Source: an uncultured Oscillibacter sp.
Lineage (GTDB): Bacteria > Bacillota > Clostridia > Oscillospirales > Oscillospiraceae
Assembly: GCA_905200545.1 (NCBI GenBank)
Contig: CAJKKQ010000007.1
Span: 62,001-126,000 of the forward strand
DNA length: 64,000 nt
Direction: 5' to 3'
Both the position numbers and the translations under genes were made by a program. Under the pieces are notes generated by a model. The model worked only from the letters and a program-made list of their open reading frames with translations. It was not told the origin of the DNA and ran no database searches. Positions 24,411-33,300 of the stretch are shown here, in pieces. How positions within the stretch are numbered: the first letter of the stretch is position 1; every line of letters begins with the position of its first letter.

Positions 24411-24833
24411 ATGAAGATTTCCACCAAGGGGCGCTATGCCCTGCGACTGATGATCGATATTGCCGTGAATGGGGAGGATGGATTCGTCTCCCTCAAGGAT
24501 GTGGCCCAGCGCCAGCAGATCTCCATGAAGTATCTGGAGCAGATCGCCGGGCTCTTGAGCAAGGCGGGGCTGCTGCGCAGCGGCCGGGGAGCCCAGGGGG
24601 GATACCGCCTGACCCGCAGACCGGAAGAGTACACCGTGGGCAGTATCCTCCGTCTGACGGAGGGGAACCTTGCCCCAGTGGCCTGCCTGGAGGGGGAAGA
24701 GAATCTGTGCGAGCGGTGCGACCGGTGCGCTACATTGGATTTCTGGACGGGGCTTTACGCCACCATCAATGCGTATATCGACCGCTTTACCTTGGCGGAT
24801 CTTGCCCAGGCAGAGCGGGAGAAGAACCTTTGA
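24411..24833 (+). CDS. Rrf2-family regulator, IscR/CymR-like
   Basis: The protein has 140 residues; ATG 24411 with GGAAGGAGG about 11 bases upstream. The winged helix is typical ('MKISTKGRYALRLMIDIA', 'QISMKYLEQIAGLLSKAGLL', 'GRGAQGGYRL'). Cysteines lie in 'CLEGEENLCERCDRC', close to the cysteine-rich loop of IscR-type proteins and of clostridial relatives that control Fe-S assembly or cysteine metabolism. No iscS/iscU gene follows; the next 235 bases are hairpins, so it stands alone and acts elsewhere. A perfect palindrome sits on its promoter. Confidence 0.88.
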   Translation: MKISTKGRYALRLMIDIAVNGEDGFVSLKDVAQRQQISMKYLEQIAGLLSKAGLLRSGRGAQGGYRLTRRPEEYTVGSILRLTEGNLAPVACLEGEENLCERCDRCATLDFWTGLYATINAYIDRFTLADLAQAEREKNL

Positions 24834-24841
24834 ATAGAAAA

Positions 24842-25050
24842 AGGGACCCGGCGGCTGCCGGGTCCCTGAGATTTTCAATCTATGGAATTGCCCTGGACTA
24901 CGGGAAGGAAGATAGTTACGAAAGAAACCCAGGAGGGGTGTCTTTCGTTTTTAATGAGAAGATTTCAGAACTTTTTTCAGTTCTGAAATCTTGGGCAGCC
25001 TGTCAAAAACTTTTTGACAGGCTAAGGGACCCGGCGGCTGCCGGGTCCCT
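24842..25050. repeat. Cluster of five hairpins, including a duplicated terminator
   Basis: Five inverted repeats are packed in about 210 bases: (1) AGGGACCCGGC/GCCGGGTCCCT (24842-24867); (2) ACGAAAGA/TCTTTCGT followed by TTTT (24918-24955); (3) AAGATTTCAGAAC/GTTCTGAAATCTT, 13-bp arms (24958-24992); (4) GCCTGTCAAAAA/TTTTTGACAGGC (24997-25022); (5) a second exact copy of hairpin 1 (25025-25050). Copies 1 and 5 flank the others. Hairpin 1 can end the Rrf2 transcript and hairpin 5 the spore-protein transcript. No convincing gene lies inside. This could be a small mobile or REP-like element, or a stable RNA. Confidence 0.7.
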
Positions 25051-25068
25051 TGCTGCGTTCAGTGGAAG

Positions 25069-25263
25069 TTACAGGTTCTTCTCGTAGGACTCGATCATCT
25101 TCTTGACCATCTGGCCGCCCACGGAACCGGCCTGACGGGAGGTGAGGTCACCGTTGTAGCCTTCCTTCAGGTTCACACCAACCTCGGCGGCAGCCTCCAT
25201 CTTGAACTTATCCATAGCGGCACGGGCCTCGGGAACGTTGATCTTGTTGTTGTTGCTAGACAT
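25069..25263 (-). CDS. Alpha/beta-type small acid-soluble spore protein
   Basis: The protein has 64 residues, normal for the family. It coats DNA in the dormant spore and protects it. Both signatures are visible: 'EAAAEVGVNLKEGYNGDLTSRQAGSVGG' read in parts as the germination-protease region followed by the conserved G-S-V-G-G-Q-M-V-K-K block, with a helical 'ARAAMDKFKMEAA' before it. The ATG follows AAAAGGAG. A sigma-G-like promoter lies 61 bases upstream, which fits forespore-only expression. It is direct evidence that the organism descends from, or is, a spore former. Confidence 0.95.
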   Translation of the reverse strand: MSSNNNKINVPEARAAMDKFKMEAAAEVGVNLKEGYNGDLTSRQAGSVGGQMVKKMIESYEKNL

Positions 25264-25323
25264 ATGGGTTTCTCCTTTTCATCTGAATCATAGTGAATGT
25301 TGGGTCACTGGGTATCGCAAGCC

Positions 25324-25352
25324 TAGTTTGACTCGAAAGGCAGCGAATATTC
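25324..25352 (-). promoter_or_regulatory. Sigma-G-like promoter of the spore protein gene
   Basis: Minus strand: GAATA (complement of 25348-25352), 17-bp spacer, CAAACTA (complement of 25324-25330). It differs from the forespore consensus GHATR-N18-CATWHTA by one -10 base and one spacer base. Confidence 0.6.
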
Positions 25353-25446
25353 CGCTTTTTTGCCGGAAAAATCTGCAAGTGAAAAGCGTGCCGGTAAAAC
25401 AGTGATTGTTGAGAGAAAGGAGAGACCCGGCGAATACCTGGGAAGA

Positions 25447-26472
25447 TTACAGGATGCCTTTGAGATCCCGCAAGAAGTCTTCCACCGCCTGATCCGGCGT
25501 TGCCCAGCTGGTTACCAGGCGGATGCAGGTGTGGGCGGGATCCACTTCGTGATCTGTTTCAAATTCGTAGCCCAGCTCCTGCAGACGGGCAACGGTCTCA
25601 TTTTGCAAAATGACGAACAGTTGGTTGGATACAGGCGGCGTGGAGAAGGGAACGCCCAGCGCCTCCATTCCCTCCGCCAGGCGCTGGGCCTGGGCGTTGG
25701 CATGGCGGGCGATGTCGAAGAAGAGGCCGTCTTCCAGCAGGGCCCGGAACTGCACGCCCAGCAGCCGGCCCTTGGCCAGCACCGCACCCCGCTGCTTCAT
25801 GTGCCAGCGGAAGTGGGGGTGAGACTTGGACAGAACCAGTGCCTCACCGAAGAGAATGCCGTTTTTGGTGCCGCCGATGTAGAATGCGTCGGTAAGGGCC
25901 GCCACATCCGCCAGTGTCAGGTCATTGGAGGGTGCGGTAAGAGCACTGCCCAAACGGGCACCGTCCAGATATAGGAGGAGATCGTGCTGGTCACAGCAGC
26001 GCCGCAGGGCGGTCAGCTCCGCCTTGGTATAAACAGTGCCCATCTCCGTGGTATCGGAGATGTAGACCATGCGGGGCAGAACCATGTGCTCCGTGCCGTT
26101 GTGCTGGGCCAGTACGGATTCCACCAATTCCGGCGTCAGCTTGCCGTCGGGAGCAAACACGTCGCAGACCTTGTGGCCGGTGGCCTCAATGGCGCCGGTT
26201 TCGTGGGTGTTGACGTGAGCTGCGTGGGTGCTGATCACTGCCTCATACGGCGCCAGCAGAGCGGCTACCACCACCTGATTGGTCTGGGTGCCGCCGACCA
26301 AAAGGTGCACGTCCGCCTGGGGAGCTTTGCATAATGTCCGGATCAGGTCTGCCGTCTCCCGGCAGATGGGATCCGTACCGTAGCCGCAGGTCTGAAGGAG
26401 GTTCGTCTTGGTAAGGGCCTCCAGCACCTTGGGATGTGCCCCTTCACTATAGTCATTGCGGAAGCTGTACAT
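25447..26472 (-). CDS. Low-specificity threonine aldolase (PLP enzyme)
   Basis: The protein has 341 residues, the family's usual length. It splits L-threonine or allo-threonine to glycine and acetaldehyde using pyridoxal phosphate, or runs in reverse. Visible: 'GYGTDPICRETADLIRTL' near the N terminus, 'GGTQTNQVV', 'AAHVNTHETGAIEATGHKV', the PLP-binding Asp region 'LLLYLDGARLGSAL', and the Schiff-base Lys in 'YIGGTKNG' near residue 199. The ribosome-binding site is modest (AAAGCAGG). Monocistronic with a near-consensus promoter. Confidence 0.92.
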   Translation of the reverse strand: MYSFRNDYSEGAHPKVLEALTKTNLLQTCGYGTDPICRETADLIRTLCKAPQADVHLLVGGTQTNQVVVAALLAPYEAVISTHAAHVNTHETGAIEATGHKVCDVFAPDGKLTPELVESVLAQHNGTEHMVLPRMVYISDTTEMGTVYTKAELTALRRCCDQHDLLLYLDGARLGSALTAPSNDLTLADVAALTDAFYIGGTKNGILFGEALVLSKSHPHFRWHMKQRGAVLAKGRLLGVQFRALLEDGLFFDIARHANAQAQRLAEGMEALGVPFSTPPVSNQLFVILQNETVARLQELGYEFETDHEVDPAHTCIRLVTSWATPDQAVEDFLRDLKGIL

Positions 26473-26531
26473 AAAAAACGCCTGCTTTCTATTTCAATTT
26501 GTTACGGGTTTGTTGTCAAATTGTCGTTGCA

Positions 26532-26560
26532 ATCATACCGCGAAACAGGGATAATTGCAA
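26532..26560 (-). promoter_or_regulatory. Threonine aldolase promoter
   Basis: Minus strand: TTGCAA (complement of 26555-26560), 17-bp spacer, TATGAT (complement of 26532-26537). Confidence 0.8.
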
Positions 26561-26685
26561 GCAGGCCCTGGGGGCTGGATAATTTGCGGGAAAATGCAGA
26601 TGATTTTTAAAGAGGCGGGAACTTTTTTTATCGGTGTGCCGTCTATCAGACGGAAAAAATACAATGGGATGAAAAGGAGACAATC

Positions 26686-27207
26686 ATGATGATGCGCAAA
26701 CTGGCTATGACCATGACACTTTTGCTGGCGCTGGGCCTGCTGACGGCCTGCGGCAGTTCTTCCACAGAGGAAACAGAGACCAAGGAGGTTTCCCTGAGTG
26801 ATTTTTATACCCAGCTTTGTGAGGAGTACCACTGGACGGAGGATGCCCAGAACAGCCAGGAGGGTGATCTGCTGATGACCACCATCGAGGGCGATATGCT
26901 GGAGAGCTACTACCCCGGTATGGGAGATGTAGCTGCCAAGCAGCTGCTGGTAAAGGCCCCGCTGATGAGCTCTGTGGTCAATGAACTGGTACTTGTGGAG
27001 TGCGAAACGGCAGAAGATACCCAGAAAGCTGTGGAGATCCTGCAGGACCGGGTGGACGCCCAGGCCGAGGGCGGTGCCTGGTACCCGGAGTCCATGGAGG
27101 CCTGGGGCAAGGCCAAGGTGGTTCAGAACGGCAACTATGTGGCCATGGTCGCCTCCGCAGAGCATCAGGATGAGATCGTGGAGCAGTTCAACGATCTTTT
27201 TGCCTGA
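26686..27207 (+). CDS. DUF4358-like lipoprotein
   Basis: The protein has 173 residues; ATG behind AAAAGGAG. The signal peptide ends in a lipobox, 'LGLLTACGSSS', so it is a membrane-anchored lipoprotein. The mature part (about 150 residues) looks like the DUF4358 family of Clostridia: an N-terminal 'LSDFYTQLCEEY', a central 'YYPGMGDVAAKQLLVKAPLMSSVVNELVLVE', and 'QNGNYVAMVASAEHQDEIVEQFNDLF' at the end. It precedes MBOAT and DHHW genes, a combination that recurs in this group, so it probably works in surface-polymer modification or export; the exact role is unknown. Confidence 0.8.
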   Translation: MMMRKLAMTMTLLLALGLLTACGSSSTEETETKEVSLSDFYTQLCEEYHWTEDAQNSQEGDLLMTTIEGDMLESYYPGMGDVAAKQLLVKAPLMSSVVNELVLVECETAEDTQKAVEILQDRVDAQAEGGAWYPESMEAWGKAKVVQNGNYVAMVASAEHQDEIVEQFNDLFA

Positions 27208-27225
27208 TCCGTGTTTTCGATCCTC

Positions 27226-27251
27226 GCAGCCGCAGCTTAGCCTGCGGCTGC
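27226..27251 (+). other. Hairpin between lipoprotein and MBOAT genes
   Basis: A perfect 10-bp stem GCAGCCGCAG (27226-27235)/CTGCGGCTGC (27242-27251) without a U-run. It could reduce read-through into the MBOAT gene or protect the upstream mRNA end. Confidence 0.55.
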
Positions 27252-27318
27252 AAATCTGTCTGAGCGCCGTTATCCCTCTGCGTGACGGCGTGCTTTTACC
27301 GAGAGAGGAGGAGACTGC

Positions 27319-28713
27319 TTGGTTTTCAGCAGCCTGACATTTCTGTTCGCCTACCTGCCGCTGACGCTGCTGGTGTATTTCCTGGCACCCCTGAAGTGGC
27401 GCAACTGGGTGCTTCTGGTGGTGAGCCTGATCTTCTATGGGTGGGATACCCCCGCTTATATCCTGATTATGATTCTCTCCACCCTCATCGACTTCACCCA
27501 CGGACTGCTGGTGGAAAAATACCGGGCCGACGACAAAAAGGCCCGGTGGTTCGTGGCCCAGAGCGTGATCTTCAATCTGCTCCTTTTGGGCTTTTTCAAA
27601 TACTGGGACTTCCTGGCGGCCAACCTCTCCCTGATCCCGGGGATCAGCGTGCCCCAGCTGGGAATCCCGCTGCCTATCGGCATCTCCTTCTTTACCTTCC
27701 AAACCATGAGCTATACCATCGACGTCTACCGCAAGGATGCCCCGGTGCAGCGGAATCTGGTGGACTTCGGTACCTTTGTTACCATGTTCCCCCAGCTGAT
27801 TGCCGGGCCTGTGGTGCAGTACAAGACGGTGGCGGCGGCTCTGAAGAACCGGATCAACACCAGCGAGGATTTTGCCCTGGGAGCCCGGCGGTTCTGTGTG
27901 GGCCTTGCCAAAAAGGTGCTGCTGGCCAACTCCATCGGTGCCCTGTGGGATACCTGCCTGGCAGCTCAGTCCGCCGGGACGCTGACAGTGCTGGGAGGCT
28001 GGATGGGCCTCTTTGCCTATGGGTTCCAGATCTATTTTGATTTCTCCGGTTATTCCGATATGGCCATCGGTCTGGGGCAGATCTTCGGGTTCCGCTTCAA
28101 CGAGAACTTCAACTATCCCTACACCTCCGCCTCTGTGACGGAGTTCTGGCGCCGCTGGCACATGTCCCTGACAGCTTGGTTCCGGGAGTATTTGTATATT
28201 CCCCTGGGGGGCAACCGCCACGGTACCGCCAAGACGCTGCGCAATATCCTCATCGTATGGTTCTGCACCGGATTCTGGCACGGCGCCAGCTGGAATTTCA
28301 TTTTGTGGGGACTGTATTTTGCCGCCTGGCTGATCCTGGAGAAGTACGTCCTGCGGGACGTGCTCACCCGGACGCCGGGGTGGATCAAGCACACCTACAC
28401 CATCATCGTGGTATTCGTGGGCTGGGGTATCTTCGCCATGGAGAATCTGGGCGTATGCGGGCGGTATCTGGTCGCCTGCTTCGGTGCCGACGGACTGTGG
28501 AACAGCGCGGACCTCTTTTGGCTGCGCAGCTATGCCCTGACGTTCCTGGCCCTGATCGTGGGTTCCACCACGCTGCTGCGGCGCCTGTGGCAGCGCCTTC
28601 CCCGGCGGGCGGAGCAGGTGCTCACCCCCATTTTGATGCTGGCGGGCCTGGCTGTTTGCACTGCCTATCTGGTGGACGGCAGCTATAATCCGTTCCTGTA
28701 TTTCCGGTTCTGA
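27319..28713 (+). CDS. MBOAT-family membrane-bound O-acyltransferase
   Basis: The protein has 464 residues. The TTG start sits 5 bases after GAGGAGGAG. It has many membrane helices and the MBOAT signatures: 'FFKYWDF', 'LPIGISFFTFQTMSYTIDVYR', 'FPQLIAGPVVQY', 'FDFSGYSDMAIGLGQIFGF', 'TEFWRRWHMSLTAWFREYLYIPLGGNR', and the proposed catalytic His in 'FCTGFWHGASWNF' near residue 320. Such proteins (AlgI/DltB-like) pass acetyl or acyl groups across the membrane to a polysaccharide or teichoic acid. The DHHW protein encoded 13 bases later is the usual partner that finishes the transfer outside. Confidence 0.95.
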   Translation: MVFSSLTFLFAYLPLTLLVYFLAPLKWRNWVLLVVSLIFYGWDTPAYILIMILSTLIDFTHGLLVEKYRADDKKARWFVAQSVIFNLLLLGFFKYWDFLAANLSLIPGISVPQLGIPLPIGISFFTFQTMSYTIDVYRKDAPVQRNLVDFGTFVTMFPQLIAGPVVQYKTVAAALKNRINTSEDFALGARRFCVGLAKKVLLANSIGALWDTCLAAQSAGTLTVLGGWMGLFAYGFQIYFDFSGYSDMAIGLGQIFGFRFNENFNYPYTSASVTEFWRRWHMSLTAWFREYLYIPLGGNRHGTAKTLRNILIVWFCTGFWHGASWNFILWGLYFAAWLILEKYVLRDVLTRTPGWIKHTYTIIVVFVGWGIFAMENLGVCGRYLVACFGADGLWNSADLFWLRSYALTFLALIVGSTTLLRRLWQRLPRRAEQVLTPILMLAGLAVCTAYLVDGSYNPFLYFRF

Positions 28714-28726
28714 GGAGGGAGACACC

Positions 28727-29848
28727 ATGACAAAAGGATATGCCCGCTTTATAACGGTTCTCTTCTGCCTCTTCCTGGGCGGACTGATGGTCTGGCAGGC
28801 CATCCTGCCGGATCGGGAGCGCTCTGATGTGGAGAACCGCACCCTGGCCCAGATGCCGGAGCTGACGGTCTCCGGCGTGCTGGACGGCACGTATATGGAG
28901 GCCCTGGAGGAGTATGTTCAGGATCAGTTTCCCCTGCGGGACGGCTGGACCGGCATGAAAGCCCGGGCGGAGCAGCTTCTGGGCAAGCAGCTTTTCAACA
29001 ATGTCTATCTCTGCGGAGATACTCTGATTTCCAAGGTGGACGCGCCTGAGGACGATCTGGATCAAAAGAACCTCTCCTATGTGGGCAAGCTCTCGGAAAA
29101 TGCCGGGATCCCAGTCTATCTGGGCCTCATCCCCTCGGCAGCGGAGATCTGGGCGGACAAGCTCCCGGCAGGTGCCCAGAACTGGGATCAGGTCTCGTTT
29201 TTGCAGCAGGCGGCGGGCCTGGGGGTCCCTATGGTGGACTTTGCCGGTGTCCTGACGGAGCATGCCGGGGAGGAGATCTTCTACCGCACGGATCACCACT
29301 GGACTTCCCTGGGGGCCTATTACGGCTACACGGCCCTCATGGAGGCCCTGGGCCGGGCGGATGACATCATCCCCCTGGATGCCTTTGACCCCGAGACCGT
29401 CACCACGGACTTCAACGGTACCCTCTACTCCCAGTCGGGAATCCATTGGCTGACACCGGACACCATGGAGTTTTACGTGCCGGAGGAGGGGCTTTCCGTT
29501 ACCTCCTGGCGTACCGGAGAAGCGGAGGCGGCTTCCCTCTACGACCGCAGCTATCTTGCCAAAAAAGACAAGTATTCCGCTTTTCTGGGCGGCAATCAGC
29601 CTCTTTGCGTCATCCGTAATGAAAATGCGGCGGGGCAGGGAAAAGTGCTGGTGATCCGGGATTCCTACTCGGACTCCCTGGCACCCTTCCTCTCCCAGAG
29701 CTTTGAAGAAGTTCACCTGATGGATACCCGGTATTATCACATGTCCCCCGCTCAGTACGCGGCGGAAAACGGTATTGATGAGATCGTGGTGCTCTTCAGC
29801 ATCCCCAATTTCATTACGGAAAAGAGCTTGGTGTTCCTGGGACAGTAA
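28727..29848 (+). CDS. DHHW-family protein (AlgJ/AlgX-like), predicted extracytoplasmic O-acetyltransferase partner
   Basis: The protein has 373 residues; ATG behind GAGGAGGG. One N-terminal membrane helix (about residues 8-26) is followed by an outside SGNH-like domain with the name-giving motif 'FYRTDHHWTSLGA' near residue 187 and a candidate nucleophile Ser block 'VLVIRDSYSDSLAPF' near residue 308. An early 'ENRTLAQMPELT' is typical of the family. It is coupled to the MBOAT gene, and together they resemble the AlgI/AlgJ pair. The target polymer is not known. The unit ends in a strong bidirectional terminator. Confidence 0.92.
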   Translation: MTKGYARFITVLFCLFLGGLMVWQAILPDRERSDVENRTLAQMPELTVSGVLDGTYMEALEEYVQDQFPLRDGWTGMKARAEQLLGKQLFNNVYLCGDTLISKVDAPEDDLDQKNLSYVGKLSENAGIPVYLGLIPSAAEIWADKLPAGAQNWDQVSFLQQAAGLGVPMVDFAGVLTEHAGEEIFYRTDHHWTSLGAYYGYTALMEALGRADDIIPLDAFDPETVTTDFNGTLYSQSGIHWLTPDTMEFYVPEEGLSVTSWRTGEAEAASLYDRSYLAKKDKYSAFLGGNQPLCVIRNENAAGQGKVLVIRDSYSDSLAPFLSQSFEEVHLMDTRYYHMSPAQYAAENGIDEIVVLFSIPNFITEKSLVFLGQ

Positions 29849-29854
29849 TAAAAA

Positions 29855-29889
29855 AGAGCGCGCATCCACACTGGATGCGCGCTCTTTTT
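29855..29889. terminator. Bidirectional intrinsic terminator
   Basis: A perfect 13-bp stem AGAGCGCGCATCC (29855-29867)/GGATGCGCGCTCT (29873-29885) with AAAAA before and TTTT after, between convergent genes. Confidence 0.95.
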
Positions 29890-29895
29890 GCCGTC

Positions 29896-30321
29896 TTATT
29901 CCCGGGTAGTCCCGTAGGGCCAGTCCAGAATGCCTCCGAAGTCCGTCACAGCGGTGTAGCCCAGATCCGTCAGCAGCTTGGCGGCCTGGGCACTGCGCCG
30001 CCCTGAGCGGCAGTAGACAAAGATTTCCGCATTTTTATCCGGCAGCAGTGTAGTGAGATCTCCATCGCCGAAGGTCTCCACCGGCAGGCAGACAGCCCCC
30101 GGGATATGGCCGCCGTCGTATTCCTCCTGGGTTCGTACATCCAGCAGGATGATGCCCGCGTCCTCGTCCAGACGTTTCTTGGCCTCCCGGGCTGTCAGGG
30201 TGATCCAAGGAGTGACCTGGGATTCCGGCTGGGGCTGGGTATGTGTCAGGATCCGGCGGGCCAGGCGCAGCACCGCCGCGCCGAATAGGATCACCAGCAC
30301 CAGCAGCAGTAAGTCCTTCAT
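29896..30321 (-). CDS. Membrane-anchored rhodanese-like protein
   Basis: The protein has 141 residues. I prefer the ATG at 30321; a TTG at 30330 lies too close to AGGAGG. One N-terminal helix (about residues 3-20) anchors a rhodanese domain: 'LLDVRTQEEYDGGHIPGAVCLPVE' and the active-site loop 'VYCRSGRRSAQAAKLL' with its Cys. Rhodaneses move sulfur or bind thiols; whether the domain faces outside is not settled by the sequence. The gene stands between a terminator and the BlaR1-like gene and probably follows that operon at low level. Confidence 0.88.
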   Translation of the reverse strand: MKDLLLLVLVILFGAAVLRLARRILTHTQPQPESQVTPWITLTAREAKKRLDEDAGIILLDVRTQEEYDGGHIPGAVCLPVETFGDGDLTTLLPDKNAEIFVYCRSGRRSAQAAKLLTDLGYTAVTDFGGILDWPYGTTRE

Positions 30322-30387
30322 AACATACAATTCCTCCTGTCTCGGATAGCAACAGCATACCAGAGACGGGAGGAATTGAAAAGGGGT

Positions 30388-33300
30388 TTAGGGATTTGTG
30401 ACGGTCAGAGAGACAGTCTTGGCTGCCAGATCCACGGTGTAGCGGTAGGTGCCCGCCAGATGGAGCAGGGTTTGACTATCATAGAATACAAAGTCCTCGG
30501 GGAAATTGATGGTGTAAACGAAAGTTCCGCCGCTAAACGCCATGGTGTCCGGCGGGGCGACATTTACTGGGTTGGACGAAGGCAAAGGAAGGTTAGCCAG
30601 GGTGCCGTCGGGAAGGCGGAGAAGTAGGTTATATTGATCCGTATGGGGGGTGCCCACCCACTGACCCAGAATGGCCAAACAGCCCGCTTCTTCACGGTAT
30701 GTTCCGGTTGAAATGAGATCGACGGTTTCCGGAAGCGCGGTGTCCTGCGCCCACGCCAGACGCTCTTCATAGGTCATGGAGTCTGCGGATCCATCCAAAG
30801 GCTGATTGGAAAACTCCACGTCCGCAGCGGTAAAAGCTGCGGCTTCCGGCTCCTGGGGCGCGGCGGCCTGCAGAGCGGCAAACTGTTCCTGTGCCCGCTG
30901 CTCCCGCCGCCGCTCCAGGCCGGAGCGTGTTTCAGCACTGGGAGAGAGAGCCGCTTGTGCCGCTTCCTCCGGGAATACCCTGCGGAGATCCGCGGCATAC
31001 CGGTTGCCTCCGGTAGGCGTCCAGTACTCTGTCAGCTGATAGAGGCCGTTGATGGTGGCGAAGGTCAGGGCGGCAGGCTCGATGCCGCCGGTTTCCAGGG
31101 TGTAGCTGCTGCCGTCGTCTGACAGGTCGTAGGAGCCAAAGCAGGTGAGGAGATACTCCGTCCGGGTGTTGCCGGACTGGACGGAGTCCAGGGTGGTATA
31201 GGAGGCGGCGTAGAAGTCGTCCTGATGGCCGGAGGCGCTGGCGCGGTGATCCAGAATGGCGTTTAAAATGGCGTCGTCCAACCGGTCATAGGAGTTACCG
31301 ATGCCGTTGGGTTGGATGCCGGTGCGAGAGAGCAGTGCCCGCCAGACAGCTGCACCGCCCTCCGACAGGCTGCCCTGAGACCAGGCAATATTCTGCATGG
31401 TGTGGCGCAGATTGCCCTCTTCTTCCAAGAGCCCCTGGTTGTGGAAGGAGGCCAGGGCCTCGATTGCCGCCGACTGTTCCGTCTCCGGGAGATTCGACAG
31501 GCTATCGAGGAAGGCAAAGCTGTTGACGCAGAAGAGGTTCAAAATCGTCTCCGGATCCATCCGGGAGGGGAGAAGCAGCCCGTTGTCCATGGCAATCTGG
31601 GCAATGGCTGCCTGGAAGGCGGGGATGGCCATGTCTGCGCCCACGTCGCCGGGAATATCGGCGTCCAGCAGCACGGGGGTGCCGTTGGATTGGCGTAGGA
31701 ATACCAGATAGGGAGAGCTGTTCATGCCGCCCACCCAGCCATCCTCCAGGACGTACATGCCCCCTGCCAGGATCACGTGTTCCGGCGCGGCAGCGTGGAG
31801 CTCATAGCCAAAGGAGTAGACCTCCAGACCCAGGGAGGTGTAGGGTTCTCCCAGATCCACGGAGGAGAGGCCGGTGATGCGCCAGTCGTCCCAGCCTGCT
31901 GTGCTGTCAGATCGGGCCTGCCACCCGGCCAGGTCCGCAAGTACCCGGTCCCGGGCTGCCGTCAGGGCGTAGTCCGGGGCGTCAATGCTGTCGGACACAT
32001 GGTCGGTGTAGGTGGTGGTATCATCGTAGAAGAGCAGGTTTTCCCCATCAAAGTAGCAGTAGCGGACAAAATTGAACTGGGTCTCAGAGTCCGCCGGGGC
32101 ATTGGTTTCCCGGGCAAAGCCGGAGATGGTAAGGCAGCGGCGGCTGGTGTCGATCAAGCTGTAGTCCCACCAGGTCATCTCCGGCCAGTTGGCCTCCAAA
32201 AGTGCGGTGATATCCGCCGCATAGAGGCTTCCCTCCCGCTGGAAGAAAAGCTGGTTTTGGTCCGTGAGGAGCTCGTTTTCCCCGTTTCCGTCCAGGTCCA
32301 CCATGGCAGTTTCTCCGTGGGCCCGGGCCAGCAGCCGGGGCGATCCGTCCTCATCCAGATACCAGTAATCCGTGATGAGGCTGGTGGTGTAATCCCCCTG
32401 CTCTCCGTAGTAGGAAAAGGCCATGCCGTCGTGTCCAAAGAGATCGTAGAAATCCGTGGCTGTGACATCGGAGAACGCCGTCCCGGCCGGGAAAGTGAAG
32501 AAGCACCCCACATCCCAGGTCACGATGCCGCTTTCGTCAGAGACGATTTCATTTTCCACGGCGGCGTAGAGATTGCCGTCGGTGGAGCGGTAGAGGATAA
32601 GACTGTGGTCATAAACGCCTGTCAGCAAGTATTCCTCCGTCCGGTCATCCGTGTGCCGGACCGCCTGGGGCGTTTCCGGCTCATAGGGGGAGAGGTCTGT
32701 CAGGGAAATGGTCAGCCAGGGGTCTCCCTCCGGGTAGACTGTGGGGATCGCCGCCGGTTCTGAGAAGAGATAGGAGACGAACCAATAGCTTCCGTCAGGC
32801 TGCACCGCCAGCGTCAAGCAGTTGGTGCCTCCGGGATTGCCGAACCGGCTGTCGGGGCAATAGAGGCGGATTCGGTCTCCCTCCTGCTCTCCGGCGGAGA
32901 AGACCACGGTGCCGGGGTAATTGGTATCCCCGTGAAAGGTGTAGTAGGCGTCGTATTCCGGGAGGTAGGTAAAGGCGTCTAAATCCACCCGCTGGGTTTC
33001 CGACAAGGTCAGGCCGGTATTGGCCTCCAGAATGGCGTCGGCATTGGCGGCAGAGATCTTGATGAGATCCGTGCCGGGATCGCTGCCGCCGTAACGGGCG
33101 TTTGCCACTGCCTGACGCTCCGCGTCGGTGATTTCCTCCGGAAGACCGGTGCCATCGTAAAAGAGGGAGAAAAGATTGATTTCCTCCGGACTTGTGTACA
33201 GGGAGGAGAGGAACTGATTGCGGATGTTGAAATCATCACCGTTGAAGTATTCCTCATTGAAGTATGCCAGCTCCTCGCCAGTGAGGGGGCGGGGCTCCTC

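Noticed and set aside
24842..25050. Repeated GC-rich units taken as a CRISPR array
   Set aside because: Only two identical units, each a perfect terminator hairpin, separated by one long unequal block; no array and no cas genes.
24269..25087. Open frame running across the Rrf2 gene and the hairpin cluster
   Set aside because: It is in the wrong frame for the clear Rrf2 protein and passes through terminators.
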